Positions 1 through 6,187 of a stretch of DNA of 32,506 nucleotides are shown piece by piece (positions within the stretch are counted from its first letter, which is position 1; every line of letters starts with the position of its first letter). A program made the position numbers and the translations under genes. Origin of the DNA: Campylobacterota bacterium (GTDB taxonomy: Bacteria > Campylobacterota > Campylobacteria > Campylobacterales > Sulfurovaceae); contig JAUVCL010000002.1 of assembly GCA_030595845.1 (NCBI GenBank), positions 1-32,506 of the forward strand, in the 5' to 3' direction. Below the pieces are notes generated by a model. That model had not been told where the DNA came from. It was given only the letters and a program-made list of their open reading frames with translations, and did not search any database.

Positions 1-141
1 AACTCCTACTTATGACATATATCAAGATACAAATGTATTGCTAGTAAGTGGTGTAACAAGTCCGCATACAGAGACAATCGCAGGAGGAACAACTAAGTTT
101 TATTTTGTGAGAGCCACAAACAGCGAAGGAACAGCAGATAG
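1..141. repeat. Terminal direct repeat, left copy (circular overlap)
   Basis: Identical base for base to 32366-32506. A perfect 141-bp overlap lying inside one continuous reading frame is what a circular molecule gives when assembled as a linear contig. 141 is also the largest default k-mer of a common metagenome assembler, so the length is probably an assembly product and not a biological terminal repeat. Confidence 0.93.
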
Positions 142-1192
142 CAATGAAAGTGTTGGTGAGTCTGTACCTGCTGTAGTTGGAAATATACCGCCTATATATA
201 ACTTTGCAGTAGCACCACAGCTTATAAGCGGATTCTATTATGTTTATAATGAAGCAAACTCATTATATGACGGTAAATTACTCAATGATCTTGGTGCATC
301 ATGGACGGCTCAAGAAGTGACAGACAGACTAGATACTGTTAATAATGTACCTGATCTATCTGATGGGTATACAATAGAGTGTACTAATTGGATAGCTGAA
401 CCAAATGAAGTTTGGTCATACTCATTTATTTACAATGTTAAATTAGGTGTAAGTCATGACATAGGAACAATACACAACTTAGGTAACAGTACTACAGCAG
501 ATATGCACGAGGGGCATAATGATATAAATGATACGTTGGTAGTACCTATTGCGATAAGAGAAGCAGGGAAAGCGTATGTACCACCTTTAGGAAACTTTAT
601 TATAGGTGCCGGTGCGCCTGATGGTTTTGAAACTGCAGTAGTTGATACAACCCCTACACATATATCTTATGGTTTATCTCCAACGACTGACCCTGCCCCT
701 GACGGTGTAACAATCAATATGTATGAAGGGTATCAAGATACGGCTGTTAAATCCCCTCTTAATGCTGACGGTAATGCCTCCGGTATAACAATCCAAATGA
801 CAAGCGTAGCACACGGCATAGCATCTACAACAGGTGGTACAAGTACGAGTGCAGATAGTGGAGCATTATATGATTATCAATTAAATTCATACTTCTATGT
901 TTCGTCCACAGGGATAGCTTCTATGACCCATAGCCTTGTATTACCAGTAGGAGCATACACAATAAGAACAACAGGGGCAAGAGGAGGCACAACTGCAAAT
1001 GACAGGGTTACTAAGTTTACTTTAGGTTCAGAGGGCTCTCAAACTGTAGATGCTGCCAGTAACACAGCACTATACGCAGAATGGACAAATGTAGTCAGTG
1101 ATGGTGTAACAGCTATACCATTTACAACTGAAATAGAAGTAGGTTCAATCTATGGTTATCTAAACGGACTTGACATAAGGAGAACAGCATAA
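2..1192 (+). CDS. Tail fibre / receptor-binding protein, C-terminal part
   Basis: The reading frame is open from base 2 and is the continuation of the gene that starts at 31908. Joined across the repeat, the protein is about 549 residues. The part seen here begins inside the second of two fibronectin-III-like repeats; both repeats carry the phrase YVRATNSEG or FVRATNSEG. A Thr/Ser/Gly-rich beta-structured C-terminal region follows, typical of phage fibres and their receptor-binding tips. The stop overlaps the ATG of the glycosidase-like gene by one base (TAATG), so the two are translationally coupled and probably belong to the same appendage. No catalytic motif was seen. An ATG-less start at position 38 would be an artefact of cutting the circle. 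Confidence 0.8.
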   Translation, partial: TPTYDIYQDTNVLLVSGVTSPHTETIAGGTTKFYFVRATNSEGTADSNESVGESVPAVVGNIPPIYNFAVAPQLISGFYYVYNEANSLYDGKLLNDLGASWTAQEVTDRLDTVNNVPDLSDGYTIECTNWIAEPNEVWSYSFIYNVKLGVSHDIGTIHNLGNSTTADMHEGHNDINDTLVVPIAIREAGKAYVPPLGNFIIGAGAPDGFETAVVDTTPTHISYGLSPTTDPAPDGVTINMYEGYQDTAVKSPLNADGNASGITIQMTSVAHGIASTTGGTSTSADSGALYDYQLNSYFYVSSTGIASMTHSLVLPVGAYTIRTTGARGGTTANDRVTKFTLGSEGSQTVDAASNTALYAEWTNVVSDGVTAIPFTTEIEVGSIYGYLNGLDIRRTA

Positions 1193-2634
1193 TGGCAACA
1201 GATAAAATAAGTAGAGTTGTAGGTAAAACAGCATTTTTAGCAGCAGATCAAGAATCTTTACAGGCTTTTGGTGCTTCAAATTTAATAGCAACTAAAACAA
1301 AGATAGGCGTAGATCCAACTAATAATTGGTTTTGGAACTTCAATAGCGGAATTAAAGTTTTAATGGGTGGCTCAACAGATGATAACCTCTTCCAAATATC
1401 AGGAGTTGCTTTAACGGATGAATTGGACTTAATTGCCTCTGTGGGTGGTAACTATGTAAGAAACACTATGAGCGACAGAGGTACTGGGTTTGCTAGAGCA
1501 TTTTTAGATACAGGAGGAGGCATTTACGACCTTACTCAATGGAACGCTACTTATTGGACTAACTTTGATAACTTTCTAAACGAGTGTTCAAAGAGAAATA
1601 TCATAGTTCAAATAGAGGTTTGGGATAGGTTCGATCACTCACAAGATAATTGGCTAACTGACCCATATCACCCCGACAATAATACAAACTACACCAATGC
1701 TACATCAGGCTTTGCAGACACATACCCTAACCACCCAAGCACAAATGAGCAACCATTCTTCTATACCGTACCTGCATTAAATAATAATACAGTAGTACTT
1801 CCTTTCCAAGAAGCTTTTGTAATGAAGATGTTGTCATACAGCCTGAATTACAACAATGTTCTGTATGTCATGGACAATGAAACTGGTGGCGATCCTTTGT
1901 GGGGCGACTATTGGGCTGATTTCATAAAAGCAGAGGCGGTTACTGCTGGAACAATAGCAGAAGTTACAGAGATGTGGGATGATAGTACATTATCTGTACC
2001 AGGTAATCAGCATGAAAATACTTGGGATGATTTAACTAGATACAGCTTTACTGATATATCTCAAAATAATCACAATAACGGGGATGTTCACTTTGACAAT
2101 ATCGTGTATGTGAGAAATTACATAAGTGCTGCACCTGTACCTATGAATAATGTCAAAATTTACGGCAAGTTCGGGGGTTCTCATGGAACTACAGCCGAAG
2201 CTATCAATAGATTTTGGTCTAGTTTAATGGGAGGTTGTGCATCAGTGAGATTTCATCGTGACGGTGGTGGATTATATGGGTTAGCAATAGACCCCTTGGC
2301 ACAAAATCAGATCAAAGGTGCAAGGCTTGTTGAATCACTTACTTTGTGGGCAGACAGATTACCTAATACTAATCACTCCTTGCTTACAAATAGAGCTACA
2401 AATGAAGCCTACTGCTCCTTTGAAACTGATAGTGCCTATGTAGTTTATTTTATTGGGGTAGGCAATGTTGATTTAGATTTAACGGCTGCAAGTGGTGATT
2501 TTAATCTTAGGTGGCTTGATCTTGATACTGGGGTAATGGGAAGTGCATCTACCGTAACGGCAGGCGGTTCACAAAATCTCACTACTCCATCTTCAAATAC
2601 TTATGGTCATGTGGCTGTACTTACTAAAGACTAA
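1192..2634 (+). CDS. Glycoside-hydrolase-like TIM-barrel protein, probable tail depolymerase
   Basis: 480 residues. Residues 50-390 read like a clan GH-A (beta/alpha)8 barrel of the DUF4038/apiosidase-like type: NYVRN at 87-91 (strand 2), IIVQIEVWDRFD at 137-148 (strand 3) and YVMDNE at 225-230, where N229-E230 is the position of the acid/base Asn-Glu pair. Residues 405-478 resemble the small beta domain that follows such barrels (Collagen_bind_2-like), with the phrase LRWLDLDTG. In this family a Glu nucleophile is expected on strand 7; the corresponding stretch seems to be IYGKFGGSHG (323-332), with Lys where Glu is expected. Its place after the fibre gene suggests a host-surface polysaccharide is the target or ligand. 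Enzyme activity is inferred and may be lost. Confidence 0.65.
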   Translation: MATDKISRVVGKTAFLAADQESLQAFGASNLIATKTKIGVDPTNNWFWNFNSGIKVLMGGSTDDNLFQISGVALTDELDLIASVGGNYVRNTMSDRGTGFARAFLDTGGGIYDLTQWNATYWTNFDNFLNECSKRNIIVQIEVWDRFDHSQDNWLTDPYHPDNNTNYTNATSGFADTYPNHPSTNEQPFFYTVPALNNNTVVLPFQEAFVMKMLSYSLNYNNVLYVMDNETGGDPLWGDYWADFIKAEAVTAGTIAEVTEMWDDSTLSVPGNQHENTWDDLTRYSFTDISQNNHNNGDVHFDNIVYVRNYISAAPVPMNNVKIYGKFGGSHGTTAEAINRFWSSLMGGCASVRFHRDGGGLYGLAIDPLAQNQIKGARLVESLTLWADRLPNTNHSLLTNRATNEAYCSFETDSAYVVYFIGVGNVDLDLTAASGDFNLRWLDLDTGVMGSASTVTAGGSQNLTTPSSNTYGHVAVLTKD

Positions 2635-2643
2635 AGGAAAAAT

Positions 2644-3120
2644 ATGAATGATTTTATAAATAGAGTAGGGGAAGTGTCACTACTCGCAAAACTGCTTTAC
2701 TCTACGCTTATCGCTATGTTTGCATCTGCAATGGCTTATTTAAACATAGACCAAGAGGCAATGTTCTTATACTTTCTGCTTCTATTTATTGATTTAACTA
2801 CAGGAATAGCTGCGGCTATGGTAGTTAAAGAAGTTATTACTGTGGCAAGATTATACGCAGGGATACTTTCAAAAGCACTTTTGTTTGTAGTTCCTATTGT
2901 TGCTGCAATTATAGTCAAGATGCAAGGGGATAGCTTATTATGGTTTATAAAATGGACAGTCATAGTGTTGGCTATTTCAGAGGGTATAAGCATATTTAAC
3001 AATGTTCTGAAAGCAAGAAAACAAAAACAATTACCAGAGTTTGATGCCATATCTCTTGTAGGCACAAAACTTACAGAAGGACTTGAAAAACTCTTTAAAG
3101 TTGGGGAGGGTAAAGAATGA
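2644..3120 (+). CDS. Phage holin (holin_4 / TcdE-like family)
   Basis: 158 residues with three to four hydrophobic segments (about 17-33, 40-60, 75-92 and 98-118) and a short charged C-terminus. The phrase FIDLTTGIAAA followed by KEVITVARLYAGILSKALLF is the hallmark of the phage holin 4 family (gene family that includes TcdE-type holins), where D-x-x-T-G lies after the second helix. The role is to open the inner membrane at a set time so that endolysin reaches the wall. A good ribosome binding site (AAAGGA) lies 6 bases before the ATG. It opens the lysis cassette and overlaps the next gene by 4 bases. Confidence 0.8.
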   Translation: MNDFINRVGEVSLLAKLLYSTLIAMFASAMAYLNIDQEAMFLYFLLLFIDLTTGIAAAMVVKEVITVARLYAGILSKALLFVVPIVAAIIVKMQGDSLLWFIKWTVIVLAISEGISIFNNVLKARKQKQLPEFDAISLVGTKLTEGLEKLFKVGEGKE

Positions 3121-3377
3121 TTGTAAGAGTACTCTTATATGCAATGGCTTCTATTATCGTAGGGATGGGTGCGTATATCATTTATCAAAATATGGTAAAT
3201 AATTCGCTAGAAGAAACCACTAAGGAGCAAGCACAGCAGATTGTAGATAAAGATTCACAAATTAAAGTCATAGGTGTAAACGTCAATAGCACTTTAGAAA
3301 GGATGGACAATGATACAAAGAATGAAATTATCGTTAATGATAACACTCTTCGTACTGGTAAACGTAGGTTGCGATAA
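3117..3377 (+). CDS. Predicted inner-membrane spanin (Rz-like)
   Basis: 86 residues: an N-terminal membrane segment (residues 3-24) followed by a polar stretch likely to be periplasmic and helical (EETTKEQAQQIVDKDSQ). This is the architecture of an i-spanin, which pairs with an outer-membrane lipoprotein to fuse the envelope layers at the last step of lysis. Family similarity is weak, as is usual for spanins; the call rests on topology and on the overlapping lipoprotein gene in the +1 frame that starts at 3310, the classic Rz/Rz1 overlap. GGAGGG upstream is the ribosome binding site, and the start overlaps the holin stop. Confidence 0.68.
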   Translation: MIVRVLLYAMASIIVGMGAYIIYQNMVNNSLEETTKEQAQQIVDKDSQIKVIGVNVNSTLERMDNDTKNEIIVNDNTLRTGKRRLR

Positions 3378-3585
3378 AAAACCTATACCAAAGTGTTACT
3401 ACCCCGACATGAAAAAGGCTAGACACATGTCATGTGATTACACCATTAAACCTGATGGATCAATGGATATAGCTAACTCACAAAAAGCTGATAAATGCGT
3501 TTATAGTTTATGGAACAATCAAAACTACTATGAACGCAGATTCAATGATTATAATAAATACAAAAAGGAAAAAGAAAATGAATAA
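3310..3585 (+). CDS. Predicted outer-membrane lipoprotein spanin (Rz1-like)
   Basis: 91 residues starting inside the Rz-like gene in another frame. A signal peptide MKLSLMITLFVLVNVGC (from Met5) ends in a lipobox V-N-V-G-C with the Cys at residue 21, so the mature protein should be lipidated and placed in the outer membrane. The mature part is short, Cys- and Lys-rich and ends in a charged helix with many Lys/Glu. Met5 at 3322 is an equally possible start. Canonical Rz1 proteins are Pro-rich; this one is not especially so, which lowers certainty. The stop overlaps the next gene's ATG at 3578 by 8 bases. Confidence 0.68.
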   Translation: MIQRMKLSLMITLFVLVNVGCDKKPIPKCYYPDMKKARHMSCDYTIKPDGSMDIANSQKADKCVYSLWNNQNYYERRFNDYNKYKKEKENE

Positions 3586-3958
3586 TACATGGATAGGAAT
3601 AATGTTAGCGGTTGTGGTTTTAGGTGGCTTTTTATATGCCAAAGAGATGAAAAAAACTCCTGATGGTTTTACCATTGAATCAGATGTAGTGCATACATAC
3701 TATGTTAATAAAATCATTTGGGGTGACAACTACACAGATCACACCAATACTACACCAGTTCACAACACAGAGGTCATAGCCTTTGGTGATGGATGGGAAT
3801 ATTCAACCACCACAGATGATAATGGAGATTTTAAAGTGGAAGTGAAGCCAGGTGTACCATTTTACATAAAAGCCTCTGATGGAAATGATTGGTCTGTATC
3901 TGTGGAGCAGCCACCTGTTGCTATTGGCACTACTTTTGATGATAGAACGGATAAGTGA
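3578..3958 (+). CDS. Membrane-anchored protein with Ig-like (carboxypeptidase-regulatory-like) domain
   Basis: The ATG at 3578 is preferred over the upstream ATG at 3530 because AAAGGAAAAAG lies just before it and the protein then begins with a clean membrane anchor (MNNTWIGIMLAVVVLGGFLYA), giving 126 residues. The remainder is beta-rich. TEVIAFGDG followed by TTTDDNGDFKVEVKPG and FYIKASDG has the turn pattern of the carboxypeptidase-regulatory / transthyretin-like fold, usually a periplasmic binding or structural module. It lies between the o-spanin and a second lipoprotein, so an accessory envelope role during lysis is possible. No enzymatic motif was seen. Confidence 0.6.
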   Translation: MNNTWIGIMLAVVVLGGFLYAKEMKKTPDGFTIESDVVHTYYVNKIIWGDNYTDHTNTTPVHNTEVIAFGDGWEYSTTTDDNGDFKVEVKPGVPFYIKASDGNDWSVSVEQPPVAIGTTFDDRTDK

Positions 3959-3963
3959 TATAA

Positions 3964-4110
3964 ATGAAAAAGCTACTCTTGATCTTACCCCTCTTGATAT
4001 TTGGTGGATGCAGCACCAAAGAAAAACCAAAATGCCACAAATACAAAATACAGATGGCAAACATATCTAATCAATATGTAGAATGTAAAGGATTGAATTA
4101 TGATAAGTAG
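3964..4110 (+). CDS. Small lipoprotein (48 aa)
   Basis: A short gene starting 5 bases after the previous stop. The product begins MKKLLLILPLLIFGGC, a textbook lipoprotein signal with lipobox I-F-G-G-C and the lipidated Cys at residue 16, followed by a 32-residue Lys-rich tail with two more Cys (24 and 41). It overlaps the next gene by 11 bases in another frame. It is the second lipoprotein of the lysis cassette. It may be a spare or alternative o-spanin, or a partner of the anchored protein encoded just before it. The ribosome binding site is weak, so coupling to the upstream gene is likely. Confidence 0.65.
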   Translation: MKKLLLILPLLIFGGCSTKEKPKCHKYKIQMANISNQYVECKGLNYDK

Positions 4111-4495
4111 TATGATAGTTGCCGTGATGGTCTTAATGTTGTTGTTTCTCGCGTATATGGCAGGCTTTAAAACTTTACCCTCAGATGGAAGAATATACCG
4201 TGTAGATGATTTTAAGTGGTATGAACTGCCTATCAAATGGTTTATGAAGTTGGCAGGATGGACGGGGTACACATCACCTCATAAGTATTATTATTTCATA
4301 GGCGTTCCTAGTGTGCAACTCAAACGACATGAGAATCAACATGGAGTACAGATGTATAGGGATGGCACATTGGATTATCACCTAACATATGGGGGTGAAT
4401 TTATCAAAGGTGTGTTTCAAGGCAAGAGCTTTAGACAGGCTTACCTTGATATACCTTATGAGGTAGAGGCTAGGACAGCAGAAGAAAATTTATGA
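4100..4495 (+). CDS. Membrane-anchored HExxH metallopeptidase-like protein
   Basis: 131 residues. Residues 4-22 form a membrane anchor. The phrase RHENQHGVQ holds a zinc-binding HExxH motif (H77-E78-N-Q-H81). Forty residues later, in IPYEVEARTAE (118-128), E121 or E123 could be the third zinc ligand, as in gluzincin-type and DUF4157-like minimal peptidases. Both motifs sit in the predicted periplasmic part. It lies between the lipoprotein and endolysin genes, so it may cut a periplasmic or peptidoglycan-linked protein during lysis, or mature a lysis protein. Substrate and activity are unknown. GTAAAGGA upstream serves as the ribosome binding site. Confidence 0.55.
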   Translation: MISSMIVAVMVLMLLFLAYMAGFKTLPSDGRIYRVDDFKWYELPIKWFMKLAGWTGYTSPHKYYYFIGVPSVQLKRHENQHGVQMYRDGTLDYHLTYGGEFIKGVFQGKSFRQAYLDIPYEVEARTAEENL

Positions 4496-4683
4496 TACAC
4501 GAAATCAAAACGGATGATGGTAAGTACTTGGCAGGGAAAGAATTTGAAGCTGTGGTTAATGCTATAGAGCATGATCGTGAATCTTTTTTTATGGATGATG
4601 AGAATAAAACGCGTGTTGATATAGTGAAGCACCGTGTAGACTCAGAAGGTAATAAGTTTACGGAAGTGAAGGTTTGGTTGTGA
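4492..4683 (+). CDS. Hypothetical small acidic protein (63 aa)
   Basis: No family recognised. 63 residues, mixed alpha/beta, charged (for example DDENKTRVDIVKHRV), with no signal peptide or membrane segment, so it is probably cytoplasmic. The ATG overlaps the previous stop by 4 bases and its own stop overlaps the endolysin GTG start. That tight packing in the lysis operon is the main support that it is real. Confidence 0.55.
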   Translation: MIHEIKTDDGKYLAGKEFEAVVNAIEHDRESFFMDDENKTRVDIVKHRVDSEGNKFTEVKVWL

Positions 4684-5225
4684 GCGCTTTAAAAAATAGT
4701 GTGCTTGAAAACATTTTAAAAGTCGAGGGTGGTTATGTGAATGATCCATCAGATAGTGGCGGTGAAACTAACTTTGGGATAACTAAGCGTGTGGCTATGT
4801 CGTATGGTTATACCGGGGATATGAAAAGATTAACAAAAGATCAAGCATTTGAAATATATGCAAAGTTGTACTGGCATAAGTTGAGACTTGATGATATAGA
4901 AAAACTTTCTGAGAAAGTAGCTGAAGAGTTGGCTGATACGGGTGTAAATATGGGTACAAGAAGAGCTGCAAGATTTTTGCAGAGATCTTTAAATGTACTC
5001 AATAACAAAGCTCAGAGTTATGCAGACTTAACGGTTGATGGCCAAATAGGAAACGCAACGATCAGAGCATTAAAATCATACTTTTTGATCAGAGGTGTGG
5101 AAGGTGAAAAAGTACTGTTCCGTATGCTTAACGCTTTACAGGGTGCTTTCTATGTAACCCTTGCAGAACGTAGAGAAAAAGATGAAAAATTTGTGTATGG
5201 GTGGTATGCTAATAGGGTGATGTAA
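4680..5225 (+). CDS. GH108 endolysin (muramidase)
   Basis: 181 residues from the GTG at 4680, which overlaps the previous stop (GTGA) and has GAAGG at a good distance; TTG 4674 is a less likely start. The N-terminal domain is glycoside hydrolase 108: VEGGYVND at 15-22 with catalytic E16, then SGGETNFGIT (26-35), the family signature. The C-terminal third (GEKVLFRMLNALQG to FVYGWYANRV) matches the companion PG_binding_3-type domain. It cleaves the glycan strand of peptidoglycan. No signal peptide is seen, so release depends on the holin encoded at 2644. Last gene of the lysis cassette, followed by a gap with a late promoter. Confidence 0.9.
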   Translation: MSALKNSVLENILKVEGGYVNDPSDSGGETNFGITKRVAMSYGYTGDMKRLTKDQAFEIYAKLYWHKLRLDDIEKLSEKVAEELADTGVNMGTRRAARFLQRSLNVLNNKAQSYADLTVDGQIGNATIRALKSYFLIRGVEGEKVLFRMLNALQGAFYVTLAERREKDEKFVYGWYANRVM

Positions 5226-5272
5226 TTACCCTTGCCCCCCCCTTTTTTTTCCTCTTCTCTCATTTATCTTTC

Positions 5273-5309
5273 GGAATTTAGTTCCTCCTTGGCACGGTGC
5301 TTTAGCACT
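5273..5309. repeat. TTTA-loop mini-hairpin pair upstream of late promoter
   Basis: Two small hairpins with the same loop and different stems: GGAA-TTTAG-TTCC (5273-5285) and GGTGC-TTTA-GCACT (5296-5309), joined by a TCCTTGGCAC linker. Positions 5292-5313 are repeated exactly at 24942-24963. The 139-bp gap 5226-5364 also holds an unusual C8T8 tract at 5235-5250. Confidence 0.7.
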
Positions 5310-5310
5310 C

Positions 5311-5340
5311 GACAAAAAAACAAACTCCCTACCCTACACT
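5311..5340 (+). promoter_or_regulatory. Late promoter copy (ejection operon)
   Basis: Box GACAAAAAAACAAAC at 5311-5325, then -10 TACACT at 5335-5340, exactly 20 bases after GACA. The same arrangement occurs at 22673, 22835, 25007, 26756 and 31203. The expected start of transcription is about 18 bases before the ATG at 5365. Confidence 0.7.
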
Positions 5341-5364
5341 AAAGAAAAATGTAAAGGTTTTACT

Positions 5365-5613
5365 ATGGATTGGTTGACAGGTTTATTTAAGGGTATGAGC
5401 GGTAAGGATTGGGGTTCTATTTTGACTGGTGCTGCCGGTGGGTATGGTGCTTACAAACAAGGCAAGGTTGCTGAGGATCTTGTGGGGCTTCAAAAGCAGG
5501 ATTATTATGATGAGAAGGATAGAAAAAAACGTACTCAGGCACGTTTGGATCTTGCTGCTGAAAACTTGGGGAAAGATCATACTTATGATACCCCTACTTT
5601 ACCTTTAAATTAA
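5365..5613 (+). CDS. Small ejection-type virion protein (82 aa)
   Basis: 82 residues. It begins MDWLTGLFKGMSGKDW followed by a Gly/Ala-rich stretch (LTGAAGGYGAYKQGK) that could insert in a membrane, then a charged helix (DYYDEKDRKKRTQARLD). This pattern (short amphipathic start, glycine-alanine segment, charged helix) is common in the small first genes of podovirus ejection operons. First gene after the promoter at 5311; GTAAAGG precedes the start. No enzymatic motif. Function inferred from pattern and from the much larger ejection-type genes that follow. Confidence 0.55.
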   Translation: MDWLTGLFKGMSGKDWGSILTGAAGGYGAYKQGKVAEDLVGLQKQDYYDEKDRKKRTQARLDLAAENLGKDHTYDTPTLPLN

Positions 5614-5623
5614 GGGGGATGTG

Positions 5624-6187
5624 ATGGGACGTAATTATGGTGGATGGTATAGAGATAAGGCGATCAATAATATAGATGCTCGTTTAGCTCTGGAAGGTGC
5701 TGGTGCTGGTGCTAAGGCTGTTGGTGCTTTGGCTAAGATACCTTTGGATATAGATGATAGGGCTATGAAACAGCAAGCGTTGGATGCTGCTTCATCTTCT
5801 GCTAACTCAAGGCTCTCTGTGGCTGAGATAAATGCAAAGGCTAAAGTGGTTGCAGCCGAGTTAGGTCTGAAAGGCAAAGAGGTTACTGCATTTTCTAGGC
5901 AATATGTGGCAAATGCAGGTCGTGCGAATAATATAAATACGAACAATGACAATGTAGCAGCTAGGGATCATGCACTACTTGCACAAGCGAATAAGCATGG
6001 TGATGCTCTGATTTTACAGAAAGAGAAGAATAAGGTTACTGCTAAATCTCCTACTGAACAAAGAAAATACGATGGTGAGGGAAATCTCCTAGAAAAAACT
6101 GTAAAAGAAGCATATACTTCTAAAGATTTTAATGTTTATTCTAATAAAGATTTGGATCTATTAAAAAACTCAGTTAAGAAAAAATAA
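5624..6187 (+). CDS. Alanine-rich ejection-type virion protein
   Basis: 187 residues. The ATG at 5624 is preferred (GGGGG five bases before it); a GTG three bases upstream is also in frame. Ala/Asn-rich and predicted helical: GAGAGAKAVGALAK at 25-38, then a long Ala/Ser helix (QALDAASSSANSRLSVAE) and a polar C-terminus. Such alanine-rich helical proteins are typical of internal virion or pilot proteins that leave the capsid with the DNA. It lies between the 82-aa and the 1019-aa proteins, and its stop overlaps the next ATG by one base. No known catalytic domain seen. Confidence 0.55.
   Translation: MGRNYGGWYRDKAINNIDARLALEGAGAGAKAVGALAKIPLDIDDRAMKQQALDAASSSANSRLSVAEINAKAKVVAAELGLKGKEVTAFSRQYVANAGRANNINTNNDNVAARDHALLAQANKHGDALILQKEKNKVTAKSPTEQRKYDGEGNLLEKTVKEAYTSKDFNVYSNKDLDLLKNSVKKK

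Noticed and set aside
5235-5250. C8T8 tract after the endolysin
   Set aside because: Unusual, but without a hairpin it is not a terminator; could be an assembly or sequencing artefact. Mentioned only in the promoter gap.
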